DNA of 64,000 nt from Chelativorans intermedius (GCF_025398255.1 NZ_JAODNW010000001.1:310001-374000); one strand, 5' to 3'; shown: positions 34,407 to 44,614, numbered from the stretch's first letter. Notes: generated by a model not told the origin, from the sequence alone. Program-made: numbers and translations.

Positions 34407-35627
34407 ATGGCAGGCCCCGCACATCTGCAAGGCATCGGCTTCGGCTACCGGCCGCGCGCGGCCCATGCGTGCGACCCGGCGCGCTCGCGCGGGCGCCTTC
34501 ATGCCGAGCCGGAAAGCCCCACCCGCACCCCTTTCCAGCGCGACCGGGATCGCATCATCCATTCCACGGCCTTTCGCAGGTTGAAGCACAAGACGCAGGT
34601 CTTCATCGCGCATGAGGGCGACCACTACCGCACGCGGCTTACCCATTCCATCGAGGTGGCGCAGATCGCCCGGGCGCTGGCGCGGGCGCTGTGCTGCGAC
34701 GAGGATCTGGCGGAGGCGGTGGCGCTGGTGCACGATTTCGGCCACACCCCCTTCGGCCACACCGGCGAGGAGGCGCTGAACGAGAAGATGGCGCCATGGG
34801 GCGGCTTCGACCACAACGCCCAGTCCCTGCGTGTCGTCACCCGGCTGGAGCGCCGCTATGCCGAGTTCGACGGCCTCAACCTCACATGGGAGACGCTGGA
34901 GGGCCTCGTCAAGCACAACGGCCCGCTGACGGACGCCGCAGGCAACGGCCTCAAGGGGCCGGTGCCGCGCGCCATCCTCGATTATGCTGCCCGCCACGAC
35001 CTGGAGCTTTCACGCTTTGCCAGCCTCGAAGCGCAATGCGCGGCGATTGCCGACGACATCGCCTACGATGCTCACGACGTCGACGACGGCCTGCGCGCCG
35101 GGCTCATCACACTCGACATGCTTGCCGAGGTGGCGCTGCCGGGGCGCATCCTGCGCGCCGTGGCCGAGCGCTATCCCGGTCTCGACCCGGTGCGCACCGG
35201 CCATGAGCTCATGCGCCGGCAGATCACCCTGATGGTGGAGGACGTGATCGACACGGCGCGCGCCAATCTCGATGCCTTGAGGCCGCGCTCGGTGGAGGAC
35301 GTGCGCGATGCCGGGCGCACGCTCGTCACCTTCTCCGCCGCCATGGCCGCAGAGGAGAAGGCGCTCAAGGACTTTCTCTATGCCAATCTCTACCGTCACC
35401 CGGAGGTGGTGGCGGTGCGCCGGCGGGCCGACCGCGTGGTGCGCGAGCTTTTCGACGCCTATTTCGCCGATCCGCGCCGGATGCCGGAGAGCTGGCGGGC
35501 GGGGCTGGACCGTGCGGAGGAGCGCATCAGGGCGCGGCGCGTGGCCGATTTCCTGGCCGGCATGACCGACACCTACGCGCTCAAGGAGCATGCGCGCCTG
35601 TTTGACCGCACTCCCGAATTGCGATAG
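34407..35627 (+). CDS. dgt: Deoxyguanosinetriphosphate triphosphohydrolase-like protein (dGTPase)
   Basis: This HD-domain enzyme family hydrolyses dNTPs to deoxynucleosides and triphosphate. In 406 residues it has [26 protein letters not shown], the HD metal motifs [14 protein letters not shown] and [35 protein letters not shown] and a C-terminal anti-codon-like helical domain. AAGG precedes the ATG at 34407 and the [19 protein letters not shown] start matches relatives. The following gene argS is 59 nt downstream; this erpA/dgt/argS arrangement is common in rhizobia (from memory). Confidence 0.94.
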   Translation: MAGPAHLQGIGFGYRPRAAHACDPARSRGRLHAEPESPTRTPFQRDRDRIIHSTAFRRLKHKTQVFIAHEGDHYRTRLTHSIEVAQIARALARALCCDEDLAEAVALVHDFGHTPFGHTGEEALNEKMAPWGGFDHNAQSLRVVTRLERRYAEFDGLNLTWETLEGLVKHNGPLTDAAGNGLKGPVPRAILDYAARHDLELSRFASLEAQCAAIADDIAYDAHDVDDGLRAGLITLDMLAEVALPGRILRAVAERYPGLDPVRTGHELMRRQITLMVEDVIDTARANLDALRPRSVEDVRDAGRTLVTFSAAMAAEEKALKDFLYANLYRHPEVVAVRRRADRVVRELFDAYFADPRRMPESWRAGLDRAEERIRARRVADFLAGMTDTYALKEHARLFDRTPELR

Positions 35628-35686
35628 GGCGCAGGCAGCTTGCGGCAGGGCGCCGCGTGAAGATCAGCTATCCGAGACACGGACCC

Positions 35687-37444
35687 ATGAACATTTTTGC
35701 CGATTTTTCCGATCGGATCGTCAAGGCCGTCGAAAGGCTGGGGCTCAAGCCCAGGGATGGGGGAACCCTCGACCTGCGGCGCGTCACCGTCGAGCCGCCG
35801 CGCGACCCCAGCCATGGCGATCTGGCCACCAATGCCGCCATGGTGCTGTCCAAGGCGGTGGGCGAGAATCCGCGCGCCCTGGGCGAACGGCTGGCCGCTG
35901 CCCTGGCCGAGGACCCCGACGTGGCGGAAGCCAGCGTGGCCGGTCCAGGCTTCGTCAATCTGCGGCTGGCCGATGGCTTTTGGCAGGCCCGCCTTGGCGA
36001 GATGCTGGACATGGGCACCGATTATGGCCGCTCGCAGATGGGGGCGGGGCAGAAGGTGAATGTCGAATACGTGTCGGCAAATCCCACCGGCCCCATGCAT
36101 GTCGGCCATTGCCGGGGCGCCGTGGTGGGCGATGCGCTGGCCAATCTACTTGCCTTCGCCGGCTATGACGTGACGCGCGAATATTACATCAACGATGCCG
36201 GCGCGCAGATCGACGTGCTCGCCCGCTCGGTCCTCGTCCGCTATCGGGAGGCGCTGGGCGAGACGGTGAGCGCCATTCCCGAGGGGCTTTATCCCGGCGA
36301 CTACCTCAAGCCCGTTGGCGCTGCGCTCGCCGAGGAGTTCGGCACCAGGCTTCTGGAGATGCCGGAGGCGGAACGGCTGGAGATTGTCAAGGAGCGCGCC
36401 ATCGACGCCATGATGGCCATGATCCGCGAGGATCTGGCGGCCCTCAACGTGCATCACGACGTCTTCTTTTCCGAGCGCTCGCTGCATGCCGGCAACGGCG
36501 GGAAGATCCGCTCGGCGATCAACGATCTCACCATGAAGGGTCATGTCTACAAGGGCAAGCTGCCGCCGCCCAAGGGGCAGGTGCCGGAAGACTGGGAAGA
36601 CCGCGAGCAGACACTTTTCCGCTCCACCCAGGTGGGAGACGACATCGACCGCCCGCTCATCAAGTCGGATGGCAGCTTCACCTATTTCGCCGCCGACGTG
36701 GCCTATATGAAGGACAAGTACGCGCGCGGCTTCGAGCACCTGATCTATGTTCTGGGTGCCGACCACGGCGGCTACGTGAAGCGGCTGGAGGCGCTGGCGC
36801 GCGCCATCTCCGACGGCAGGCTGAAGCTGACTGTGCTTCTGTGCCAGCTCGTCAAGCTCTATCGCGGCGGCGAGCCGGTGCGCATGTCCAAGCGGGCAGG
36901 GGAGTTCGTGACGCTGCGCGACGTCATCGACGAGGTGGGGCGCGATCCGGTGCGCTTCATGATGCTCTACCGCAAGTCCGATGCGCCGCTCGATTTCGAC
37001 TTCGCCAAGGTCACCGAGCAGTCGAAGGACAATCCGGTCTTCTATGTGCAATACGCCTCGGCGCGTTGCCATTCTGTCTTCCGGCAGGCGCGGGAGCAGC
37101 TCGGCATCGAACGTCTGGAGCGGGCCGACCTGCGCGCCCATCTCGACCTGCTGACCGACGAGGGCGAGATTGCGCTCATCCGCAAGCTGGCGGAGTATCC
37201 GCGCCTTGTCGAAAGTGCGGCACAGGCGCTGGAGCCGCACCGGCTCGCCTTCTATCTCTACGACCTCGCCAGCCAGTTCCACGCACAATGGAACCGGGGC
37301 ACCGAGACTCCCGCGTTACGTTTTGTTAAGGTTAACGACCCAGAGTTGACTCGTGCCAGGCTGGGCTTGGTGCAGGCTGTCTGCGATGTCGTGACGTCGG
37401 GACTGACGCTCGTTGGGGCGGAGGCGCCGGCGGAAATGCGCTGA
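35687..37444 (+). CDS. argS: Arginyl-tRNA synthetase ArgS
   Basis: ArgS charges tRNA-Arg. The 585-residue protein has the N-terminal additional tRNA-recognition domain (Add-1; about 1-110), the class I HIGH-equivalent HVGH near 138 in [40 protein letters not shown], the KMSKS-equivalent [12 protein letters not shown] near 398, and the all-helical DALR anticodon domain. ATG 35687 ([11 protein letters not shown]) is the conserved start; a GTG ten codons upstream is in frame. It heads a long plus-strand run that includes the SPOR protein and nagZ. Confidence 0.96.
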   Translation: MNIFADFSDRIVKAVERLGLKPRDGGTLDLRRVTVEPPRDPSHGDLATNAAMVLSKAVGENPRALGERLAAALAEDPDVAEASVAGPGFVNLRLADGFWQARLGEMLDMGTDYGRSQMGAGQKVNVEYVSANPTGPMHVGHCRGAVVGDALANLLAFAGYDVTREYYINDAGAQIDVLARSVLVRYREALGETVSAIPEGLYPGDYLKPVGAALAEEFGTRLLEMPEAERLEIVKERAIDAMMAMIREDLAALNVHHDVFFSERSLHAGNGGKIRSAINDLTMKGHVYKGKLPPPKGQVPEDWEDREQTLFRSTQVGDDIDRPLIKSDGSFTYFAADVAYMKDKYARGFEHLIYVLGADHGGYVKRLEALARAISDGRLKLTVLLCQLVKLYRGGEPVRMSKRAGEFVTLRDVIDEVGRDPVRFMMLYRKSDAPLDFDFAKVTEQSKDNPVFYVQYASARCHSVFRQAREQLGIERLERADLRAHLDLLTDEGEIALIRKLAEYPRLVESAAQALEPHRLAFYLYDLASQFHAQWNRGTETPALRFVKVNDPELTRARLGLVQAVCDVVTSGLTLVGAEAPAEMR

Positions 37445-37505
37445 AAACAGGCGGAAACTGTCACCTTTTGCCCACAATGCACTGGTAGGGCCGAATTTGC
37501 AGTGC

Positions 37506-37521
37506 GACGTCCGCGGACGTC
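37506..37521. promoter_or_regulatory. Perfect 16-bp palindrome before the SPOR gene
   Basis: GACGTCCG-CGGACGTC is fully self-complementary and lies 21 nt before the ATG of the SPOR-domain gene, in a 98-nt intergenic gap. A regulator-binding or mRNA hairpin role is possible. I do not recognise the motif. Confidence 0.45.
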
Positions 37522-37542
37522 CGACTGAGTGTGGGAACAGGC

Positions 37543-39969
37543 ATGGCTGACAGCAATTATCCGAGCGCCGTCGAGGCGAAGGAGCTGACGCAGGACGATC
37601 CGTTCGCCGAGTTGACGCAGATCATGAATCAGGATCTGCTTTCCGACCGCGCGGCGGCGTCGGTGCAAAGCGAACGGGAAGAGACCGACAGCCTTGCCCA
37701 CGACAGCTTGGCCCTTGAGCTCGAAAGCGAGCTGATGGGCGATCTGGATCTGCAGGCGGACGAGGCAGACGCGGCCGCGCCGGAAGCGCAGGCGGCGGAG
37801 CCCGCGCCCCCATCGCAGGATGCGGCGCAGACGCCCGATTTCGACGATCTCGACAGCGTGTTCGACGACATCTTCGCCCTTGGGGAGGGCGGCGAGCGGC
37901 GGGACCCGGTCGCCGAGGTGGCCGGCGAGACGGAGTCCGAGTTTGCGCCGTCCGAGACCCTTCCCGCCGAGGAACCGTTCGCCGGGGAGCCGCAGGCGGC
38001 GGATGCGCAGTCCGCCCCGTCCCTGGCAGAGGTGCTTTCACGCGCCACCTTTACCGCCGCCGAGCCGTTCTTCAGGCCCGCGTCCGACGGGGAGAATGAG
38101 GCAGATCCCGCCTCGGCCGCACGCGAGATCCAGGCCGCTGCCCCCGAGCCTGCGCCCCCGGCTGAGGACGAGCCCGCCATGCCCGTGGCGGGTACCTTTT
38201 CTTCGGCCTCCTCCGCAGAGCCGCTGGCAGTCTCGCAGAGCGCCTGGGCTGAGGCACCGGCGCCGCGCGAGGATGAGTACGAGGCGCGCAGCGAAGGTGG
38301 CGCGCTGGGCGACTGGTCGCCGGAGGCATTCCTTGGCGGCGCCGCAGGGGCGGCGACCCATGACGAGGCAGCGGCAACACCTGCGCGGCGCGATGGGGAC
38401 ACCGGCCCGCCGCCGGTCGATACGGTGGATATCCCCGAGGAAACGGTTCCCCTGGCCGACAATCTCGACGTGCCCGAGGTCTCCTACGAGGAGAAGCGGG
38501 CCAAGGACGATTTCGACGAGATCGAAGACCTTCTGTCCGGCGCGTTCGGAGAGGCGGACGTCACGCCGGAGACGCGCCAGCGGCCATGGACGGATACGCC
38601 GTCCCCCGCCGGACCCCAGAGCGGCGGCGAGGACGATACCGAGCGGGAGATTGAGGAGTTGCTGGCCGCCGGCATCGGCGCAGGCGTTGCGGCGGGTGCC
38701 GCCGCCTATGCGCGCTCCGGTCTGCAGCCCGCGCCAGCCGCGGACGCCGCCGGAGCCTTTGCTTCCGATTCCTGGGTGCCGCCGTCTGACGAACTGAAAC
38801 CGGAGCTGGCGGCCGCGCCGCCGCAGCCCGAAGAGAAGCGCCGCATCGGCACGCCCGTTCTGGTGGCAGCCGCGGTCGGCTGCGTCGTGGTCCTTGGGGG
38901 CGTGGCCGTCTTCGCGCTATCCGGCGGCGACGGTGCGGGCGATGCCGGGCCGGCCGTGGTGCGCGCCGAAGACTCGCCGGTCAAGGTGAAGCCGGAGGAT
39001 CCCGGCGGCACGACCATTCCCAATCAGGACAACCAGGTCTATCGGCGGGTTGCCGGCGAGACGCCGGAAACCCAGCCGTCGCAGACACGCCTTGTGTCCT
39101 CGGTCGAGGAGCCGCTGGATCTGCCGCCTGCCGGAGAGGGCAGCCAGGACGCCGGCACGGCCAAGATCGAGGATCGGCTGGAGAGCACGCCGGTGGACGA
39201 CGCCGAGGCGGAGGAGACCGCCGCGGTGGCTGCACGGCGCGTGCGCACCTTCGTGGTGCGGCCCAACGGCGCGATGCAGCCCTACGAGCCGCCGGTGGCG
39301 GCGCAGGCTGCCGCCGATGCGGCGGACGATGCCCCGCAGTCCGGCGCTGCCACCCGCACGGCGGCCGCCACCGCCAACGGCAATGCCGAGGATGCGGATG
39401 GCGGGCTTCCCGGCGTCAGCGTCAACCCGGATGCGGCCGTGCGGCAGGCGCTCGCCGCCTCCGGTGGGCAGCAAAGCCCCGCCGCTGAGACGACCCGGCC
39501 GGCCGATAGAGAGGCTGTGGCGGAGGAGACCGCCGGTCAGCCCGCCGCGGGGGAAGAAGCGACGGATACCGCCGTTGCCCAGGTCTCGATCCCGCGCACC
39601 GGGCCGATCCCGCCGTCACGTCCCGCCGTCGTTCCCGCCGCCAGCCGGCAGACCGCTGCCGCCGCACAGGCCCCGGCGCGCCAGACGGCCTCCACCCAGC
39701 TCGCTGCCGTCCAACCGTCCGCCGAAAGCGACTGGTCGGTGCAGATTTCCTCCCAGCCCAGCCTCCAAGGCGCCCAGCAGTCCTATCGCGAGCTGGCCGA
39801 GCGCTACGGCAGCCTTCTGCAGGGTAGGGGCGTGAACATCGTCAAGGCCGACATCGAGGGCAGGGGCACCTTCTACCGCGTGCGCATTCCCTCTTCATCC
39901 AAGGACGAGGCCATTCGCCTTTGCGAGCGCATCAAGGGCGCCGGCGGCAACTGCTTCGTCTCCCGATAG
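37543..39969 (+). CDS. SPOR-domain membrane protein with a long disordered cytoplasmic region
   Basis: SPOR domains bind denuded peptidoglycan glycans and target proteins to the division septum. The 808-residue protein has a very long acidic, Ala/Pro/Glu-rich N-terminal region (about 1-425) with few hydrophobic residues. One transmembrane helix follows (VLVAAAVGCVVVLGGVAVFAL, about 444-464), then a periplasmic Pro/Ala-rich linker and the C-terminal SPOR domain (about 725-808, SDWSVQISSQPSLQGAQQSY to GNCFVSR). ATG 37543 is preferred over a GTG four codons earlier. It sits between argS and nagZ, as in other rhizobia, which supports a cell-wall or division role. Confidence 0.88.
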   Translation: MADSNYPSAVEAKELTQDDPFAELTQIMNQDLLSDRAAASVQSEREETDSLAHDSLALELESELMGDLDLQADEADAAAPEAQAAEPAPPSQDAAQTPDFDDLDSVFDDIFALGEGGERRDPVAEVAGETESEFAPSETLPAEEPFAGEPQAADAQSAPSLAEVLSRATFTAAEPFFRPASDGENEADPASAAREIQAAAPEPAPPAEDEPAMPVAGTFSSASSAEPLAVSQSAWAEAPAPREDEYEARSEGGALGDWSPEAFLGGAAGAATHDEAAATPARRDGDTGPPPVDTVDIPEETVPLADNLDVPEVSYEEKRAKDDFDEIEDLLSGAFGEADVTPETRQRPWTDTPSPAGPQSGGEDDTEREIEELLAAGIGAGVAAGAAAYARSGLQPAPAADAAGAFASDSWVPPSDELKPELAAAPPQPEEKRRIGTPVLVAAAVGCVVVLGGVAVFALSGGDGAGDAGPAVVRAEDSPVKVKPEDPGGTTIPNQDNQVYRRVAGETPETQPSQTRLVSSVEEPLDLPPAGEGSQDAGTAKIEDRLESTPVDDAEAEETAAVAARRVRTFVVRPNGAMQPYEPPVAAQAAADAADDAPQSGAATRTAAATANGNAEDADGGLPGVSVNPDAAVRQALAASGGQQSPAAETTRPADREAVAEETAGQPAAGEEATDTAVAQVSIPRTGPIPPSRPAVVPAASRQTAAAAQAPARQTASTQLAAVQPSAESDWSVQISSQPSLQGAQQSYRELAERYGSLLQGRGVNIVKADIEGRGTFYRVRIPSSSKDEAIRLCERIKGAGGNCFVSR

Positions 39970-40021
39970 ACGGCGTACGCCCGGCATGTCATGGCGGCGC
40001 CTTTGGCGCTATGATTCCCTC

Positions 40022-41041
40022 ATGAGCGAATCAAAGGCCATGATCCTGGGGCTTGCCGGCACCCGGCTTTCGGCGGAGGAGGCCGCCTTTTTCCGCGGCG
40101 AGCGCCCCTGGGGCTTCATCCTGTTTGCGCGCAACGTCGCCGACGGGGCACAGCTTGCCGCGCTGACTGCGGCGCTGCGCGACAGCGTGGGCCGCGCCGA
40201 TGCCCCCGTCTTCGTGGACCAGGAAGGCGGGCGCGTGCAGCGCCTGCGTCCGCCGCTGGCGCCGGACTATCCCCCCGCCAGCGCCATCGGCGCGCTCCAT
40301 GCGCGCGATGCGCGAGCCGGCCTGCGGGCCGCCTGGCTGATGGGACGGCTCCATGCCTTCGATCTTTCGCGTTACGGCCTGTGTGCCGACTGCCTGCCGG
40401 TGCTCGACGTGCCGGTGCCCGGCGCGCACGATGTCATCGGCAACCGCGCCTTCAGCGGCGATCCGCAGGCCGTCGCCGCCCTCGGTCGGGCGCAGGCGGA
40501 GGGCCTGATGGCCGGTGGCATCCTGCCGGTGATGAAGCACATTCCCGGCCACGGGCGCGCCGGCGCCGACAGCCACAAGGCCCTGCCGCGCGTCGATGCG
40601 CCGCTGGAGGCGCTTCGAGCCCACGATTTCGTGCCCTTCAGGGAGTTGCGTTCGCTGCCCATGGCCATGACGGCGCATGTGGTCTACACGGCGATTGACC
40701 CGGACAACCCGTCCACGACCTCGCGGCGCGTCATTGCAGAGATCGTGCGCGCGGAGCTTGGCTTCGACGGGCTGTTGATGAGCGACGACGTGTCGATGGA
40801 CGCGCTTTCTGGGGATTACGGGGCGCGCACGCAGGCCATCCTTGAAGCCGGGTGCGATCTCGTCCTTCATTGCAACGGCGTGATGGCGCAGATGCAGGCG
40901 GTGGCCAGGCAGGTGCCGGTGCTGGCCGGGCGTGCCTTGGCGCGGGCGGAGGCGGCGCTTGCGCGCCGCCAGCCCGCCGACGACACGGTGGAGGCGGCGG
41001 CGCGCACCGAATTCGACAGCCTTCTTGCGGCTGTGGCCTGA
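40022..41041 (+). CDS. nagZ: Beta-N-acetylhexosaminidase NagZ
   Basis: NagZ is a cytoplasmic glycoside hydrolase family 3 enzyme that removes N-acetylglucosamine from anhydro-muropeptides during peptidoglycan recycling. The 339-residue protein shows GFILFARNV, FVDQEGGRVQRL, the catalytic-loop motif KHIPGHGRAGADSHKALP (histidine/aspartate acid-base pair) and the nucleophile Asp in LLMSDDVSMDAL. ATG 40022 is the conserved MSESKAMILGLAGT start. scpA follows after 23 nt, matching the common nagZ-scpA-scpB order. Confidence 0.95.
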   Translation: MSESKAMILGLAGTRLSAEEAAFFRGERPWGFILFARNVADGAQLAALTAALRDSVGRADAPVFVDQEGGRVQRLRPPLAPDYPPASAIGALHARDARAGLRAAWLMGRLHAFDLSRYGLCADCLPVLDVPVPGAHDVIGNRAFSGDPQAVAALGRAQAEGLMAGGILPVMKHIPGHGRAGADSHKALPRVDAPLEALRAHDFVPFRELRSLPMAMTAHVVYTAIDPDNPSTTSRRVIAEIVRAELGFDGLLMSDDVSMDALSGDYGARTQAILEAGCDLVLHCNGVMAQMQAVARQVPVLAGRALARAEAALARRQPADDTVEAAARTEFDSLLAAVA

Positions 41042-41064
41042 GCAACGAAAAGGAAAGGCTGACG

Positions 41065-41922
41065 GTGGCCGAAGCGGCGAAAAATGCGGCAGACAGGAAG
41101 GAGCCCGGCAAGCCCATCCCCATGGAGAAGCTGTGGGCGGAGGATGGCGCCGGGCGCGGAGTGTCGGAGCCGGCCCTTACCGTCGATGTGGACGGCTTCG
41201 AGGGGCCGCTCGACCTGCTCCTGCATCTGGCGCGCAACCAGAAGGTGGATCTGGCGCGCATCTCCGTATTGGCGTTGGCGGAGCAGTATCTGGCCTTCGT
41301 CGAGCGGGTGCGGCGCATGCGGCTGGAGCTTGCGGCCGACTATCTGGTGATGGCCGCCTGGCTCGCCTATCTCAAGTCGCGGCTGCTGATCCCGCGGCAG
41401 AAGGACGACGAGGAGCCCTCGGGCGAGGAGATGGCCGCGCTCCTGCAGTTTCGCCTGAAGCGGCTGGAGGCCATGCGGGATGCCGCTGCCCGCCTCGTCA
41501 ACCGCAACCGGCTGGGGCGCGACGTGTTCGCCCGCGGCATGCCGGAGCCGGTGCTGGTGGAGAAGAAGAGCGCCTATTCGGCGACGCTCTACGATCTGCT
41601 CACCGCCTATGCCGCCCAGCGCCAGCGCCGCGCCATCACCAATGTGCAGATCGCCAAGCGCGGCGTGTGGTCGCTCAAGCAGGCGCGCGACATTCTAGCC
41701 CGCATGATGGGCGAATTGTCCGACTGGACGGCGCTCGACCGTTTCCTGATCGCCTATCTCACCCGTCCAGAGGAGCGTGTCACTGCGGTGGCGAGCACCT
41801 TTGCCGCAAGCCTTGAACTGGTGCGCGAGGGGGCGCTGGAGATTCGCCAGAGCGCGCCTTTCGCGCCCCTCTACATGCGCGGCGGCTCCAAGCCGCCGAT
41901 CGACAACCGGGAAATGCCATGA
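41065..41922 (+). CDS. scpA: Segregation and condensation protein ScpA
   Basis: ScpA is the kleisin subunit of the SMC-ScpAB condensin that organises chromosomes. The 285-residue protein contains the N-terminal kleisin motif VDGFEGPLDLLLHLARNQKVDLARI, LAADYLVMAAWLAYLKSRLLIP, and a C-terminal winged-helix region with AVASTFAASLELVREG and FAPLYMRG. The open frame runs far upstream antisense-like through nagZ; the GTG at 41065 is chosen because AAGGAAAGG lies just ahead (41050-41058). It overlaps scpB by ATGA. Confidence 0.93.
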   Translation: MAEAAKNAADRKEPGKPIPMEKLWAEDGAGRGVSEPALTVDVDGFEGPLDLLLHLARNQKVDLARISVLALAEQYLAFVERVRRMRLELAADYLVMAAWLAYLKSRLLIPRQKDDEEPSGEEMAALLQFRLKRLEAMRDAAARLVNRNRLGRDVFARGMPEPVLVEKKSAYSATLYDLLTAYAAQRQRRAITNVQIAKRGVWSLKQARDILARMMGELSDWTALDRFLIAYLTRPEERVTAVASTFAASLELVREGALEIRQSAPFAPLYMRGGSKPPIDNREMP

Positions 41923-42656
41923 ACGAAAGCGCCAATGTGGTTCCTTTCCGCGCCGAGGAGAAGGCGCCCGCGGCGGAAGCGCACGATGCGCCGGCCCGCA
42001 GTGTCGCCTTCGCGGAGGCCAAACGCATGGCCGAGGCACTGGTGTTCGCCAGTGCCGAGCCGGTTTCCACCCGCGCGCTTGCCGAGCGCCTGCCGGAGGG
42101 CACGGATGTCCAGGCCGTCATGGAAGACCTCAGGAGCGATTATGCCCGCCGCGGCGTCAATCTCGTGCGGGTTGCCGATTGCTGGGCCTTCCGCACCGCC
42201 GGCGATCTGGCCTTTCTCATGAGCCGCCAGGCCATGCAGCAGAAGAAGCTGTCGCGCGCTGCCCTCGAAATGCTGGCCGTCATCGCCTACCACCAGCCCG
42301 TCACCCGCGCCGAGATCGAGGAAATCCGCGGTGTGGAAACCTCCAAGGGCACGCTGGACACACTCCTGGAGACTGGCTGGGTGCGCATGCGCGGGCGCCG
42401 GCGCACGCCGGGCCGCCCGGTCACCTATGGCACGACGACGGAGTTTCTCGACCATTTCGGCCTGGAAGAGCTGCGCGACCTGCCGGGCCTGGAGGAGCTC
42501 AAGGGCGCGGGCCTGCTTTCGCCGCGCATGCCGTCCAACTTTGCGGTGCCGCAGCCGCCGGCCGATGCCGATGCGCTGGGCGAGGACGAGGATCCGCTGA
42601 CCGATGTCGATCTGGAAGAACTCGGCCTGTTGACACCGCGCGTCGAGGATGATTGA
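41919..42656 (+). CDS. scpB: Segregation and condensation protein ScpB
   Basis: ScpB pairs as a winged-helix dimer with ScpA in bacterial condensin. The 245-residue protein has the two winged-helix domains: ALVFASAEPVSTRALAERLPEG and LSRAALEMLAVIAYHQPVTRAEIEEIRG with a GRRRTPGRPVTYGTT wing. A disordered acidic C-terminal extension follows (about 200-245), longer than in Firmicutes proteins. It starts inside the scpA stop. An ABC ATPase gene follows after 38 nt (its longest possible frame would overlap scpB by four bases). Confidence 0.94.
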   Translation: MNESANVVPFRAEEKAPAAEAHDAPARSVAFAEAKRMAEALVFASAEPVSTRALAERLPEGTDVQAVMEDLRSDYARRGVNLVRVADCWAFRTAGDLAFLMSRQAMQQKKLSRAALEMLAVIAYHQPVTRAEIEEIRGVETSKGTLDTLLETGWVRMRGRRRTPGRPVTYGTTTEFLDHFGLEELRDLPGLEELKGAGLLSPRMPSNFAVPQPPADADALGEDEDPLTDVDLEELGLLTPRVEDD

Positions 42657-42694
42657 CCGCTTCCGGCGGGGCCGGAGATGAGAACATCACAGCG

Positions 42695-43798
42695 ATGAGC
42701 GAGATGCATGAAAAGCCGGCGCGGGTAACCGCCGGGGTGACGTTTGCCGCGCGTCTGGCGTTCGAGGGCATCGGCCATCGTTTCACGCCTCATCAGGCCA
42801 CGCTTCACGACGTCACGCTGACGGCTGAGCCCGGCGAGGTTCTGTGCCTTCTGGGGCCTTCGGGGTCCGGCAAGACGACGCTGCTCAGAATCGCCGCCGG
42901 CATCGAGACCCAGAGTGCCGGCCGGGTGCTGCTCAACGACCGGGAGATCGCCGGTCCCAGCGTCTTCCTGCCGCCCGAGCAGCGCTCCATCGGCCTTGTT
43001 TTCCAGGATTTCGCCCTCTTTCCGCATCTCACCATCCTCGACAATGTGCGCTTCGGCCTCACCGCGCTGTCGCGCGAAGAGGCGAGGGGCGAGGCGATGA
43101 TCGCGCTTGAGCGCGTGGGGCTGGCGCGCTATGCCGGGGCCTATCCGCATGTGCTTTCGGGCGGCGAGCAGCAGCGCGTGGCGCTTGCCCGCGCGCTGGC
43201 CCCGCGCCCGGCCGTGCTGCTGATGGACGAGCCCTTTTCCGGTCTCGATTCCCGGCTGAAGGACACGGTGCGTGCCGAGACGCTGGCCATCCTGCGCCAG
43301 AGCCGGGCGACGGCCATCGTCGTCACCCACGATGCGGAGGAGGCGATGCGGCTCGGCGACCGTATCGCGCTGTTGCGCCATGGCCGGCTGGTGCAGGTGG
43401 GGACGGCGGAGGAGCTGTACCTGCACCCGGCGGATCTGTTCGTGGCCGGCTTCTTTTCCGAGCTCAATCTTCTCGACGCGCGGGTGCGGGGCGGCGCGGC
43501 GGACACGCCGCTTGGCCGCTTTCCGGCTCCCGGACGCAACGACGGCGAGCCGGTGACCGTGGCCATCCGCCTGTCCGGCTTCGACGTCGCGGAAGCGGGG
43601 GAGGGTGTGGCGGCGCGCATCCTCTCGCGGCGGTTCCTCGGCGTCGTCGAGCTTCTTGATCTGGCGGTGGAAGGGTGCGACGAACATCTGCGGGCCCGCA
43701 TCCGGCGCGGCCAGCTTCCCCCGGGCGTTCGCGATATATCGTTGAATGTGAACCGCAGTGACGTTCTAGTGTTTGAAAGACGCCGCGAAAGCGCATAA
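42695..43798 (+). CDS. Orphan ABC transporter ATP-binding protein (FbpC/PotA-like)
   Basis: The ATPase domain (about 15-245) has Walker [15 protein letters not shown], a Q-loop in [13 protein letters not shown], the signature [15 protein letters not shown], Walker [13 protein letters not shown] and switch VTHDAEEAM. The C-terminal extension (about 245-367) resembles the TOBE-type regulatory domain of the ferric iron/polyamine importers (FbpC, PotA). No permease or binding protein gene is adjacent, so the transported substrate is unknown and it may serve a transporter encoded elsewhere. ATG 42695 is preferred over TTG 42653, which would give an ATGA-like overlap with scpB; neither has a strong ribosome site. 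tatA follows after 34 nt. Confidence 0.85.
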   Translation: MSEMHEKPARVTAGVTFAARLAFEGIGHRFTPHQATLHDVTLTAEPGEVLCLLGPSGSGKTTLLRIAAGIETQSAGRVLLNDREIAGPSVFLPPEQRSIGLVFQDFALFPHLTILDNVRFGLTALSREEARGEAMIALERVGLARYAGAYPHVLSGGEQQRVALARALAPRPAVLLMDEPFSGLDSRLKDTVRAETLAILRQSRATAIVVTHDAEEAMRLGDRIALLRHGRLVQVGTAEELYLHPADLFVAGFFSELNLLDARVRGGAADTPLGRFPAPGRNDGEPVTVAIRLSGFDVAEAGEGVAARILSRRFLGVVELLDLAVEGCDEHLRARIRRGQLPPGVRDISLNVNRSDVLVFERRRESA

Positions 43799-43832
43799 AT
43801 CAGGAAAGACCTCAGGAAACGGGCAGAGAGAT

Positions 43833-44054
43833 ATGGGTTCCTTTTCAATCTGGCACTGGCTCATCGTGCTTGTCGTCATCTTGCTTCTCTTCGGGCGGGG
43901 CAAGATCCCCGAGCTGATGGGCGATATGGCCAAGGGCATCAAGAGCTTCAAGAAGGGCATGGCCGAGGATGACGATGCCCAGGCCGCCAAGACCGTCGAA
44001 CACAAAGCCGACGAGCCGGTAAAGGGCGCCAAGGAAAAGGCGAGCAAGTCCTGA
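43833..44054 (+). CDS. tatA: Twin-arginine translocase subunit TatA
   Basis: TatA oligomerises to form the Tat protein-conducting pathway for folded proteins. The 73-residue protein has the short N-terminal membrane helix with [20 protein letters not shown], the conserved FGRGKIPE hinge and an amphipathic helix ([17 protein letters not shown]), then a charged disordered tail. ATG 43833 (MGSFSIWHW) follows CAGAGAG; a longer in-frame start reaches back into the ABC gene and is not supported. It begins the tatA-tatB-tatC cluster. Confidence 0.96.
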   Translation: MGSFSIWHWLIVLVVILLLFGRGKIPELMGDMAKGIKSFKKGMAEDDDAQAAKTVEHKADEPVKGAKEKASKS

Positions 44055-44092
44055 TCTGCGGCGTTTGCCGCCTTTCCTTGCAACGGTGATTG

Positions 44093-44614
44093 ATGTTTGA
44101 CCTCGGATGGCCTGAGCTGCTCGTCATCGCGATCGTGCTGATCGTCGTCGTCGGGCCGAAGGATCTGCCGCGCGTCCTGCGCGGCTTCGGCCGCACCACG
44201 TCGAAACTTCGGTCGATGGCCGGCGATTTCCGCAAGCAGTTCGACGAGGCGCTGCGCGAGGCCGAGCTCGATGACGTGAAGGGCCTGGTGGATGACGCGC
44301 GTAAGCTCGATCCGCGCGGCGAGATCCGCAAGCATCTGAGCTCGTTCGAGGAGGCCGGCCGCAGCGTGCGCAAGGGGCTCGACGAGGCGATGAAGCCGGG
44401 CGGCGCGGCGAAACAGCCGGACAAGCCGGCGGAGGTCGCGCCCTCGACACCGGCGCCGCCGGCAGCGGCGACGCCGAAGAAGGAGAAGAAGCCCGCGCCG
44501 AAAAAGGCGGCCGGGCCCTCCACCGCGAAGAAGCCCGCCGCCAGGGCGGCTGCTAAGCCGGCGTCGCGCAGCGGCGGGAGCAACAAGAAGAAAAAGGCGG
44601 GAACCGCGTCGTGA
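44093..44614 (+). CDS. tatB: Twin-arginine translocase subunit TatB
   Basis: TatB works with TatC as the signal-peptide receptor. The 173-residue protein begins MFDLGWPELLVIAIVLIVVV with the characteristic Glu in the membrane helix, then the GPKDLP hinge and an amphipathic helix. A long Lys/Ala/Pro-rich C-terminal tail ends in SRSGGSNKKKKAG. The length and start residues separate it from TatA. The stop overlaps the GTG of tatC (GTGA). Confidence 0.96.
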   Translation: MFDLGWPELLVIAIVLIVVVGPKDLPRVLRGFGRTTSKLRSMAGDFRKQFDEALREAELDDVKGLVDDARKLDPRGEIRKHLSSFEEAGRSVRKGLDEAMKPGGAAKQPDKPAEVAPSTPAPPAAATPKKEKKPAPKKAAGPSTAKKPAARAAAKPASRSGGSNKKKKAGTAS

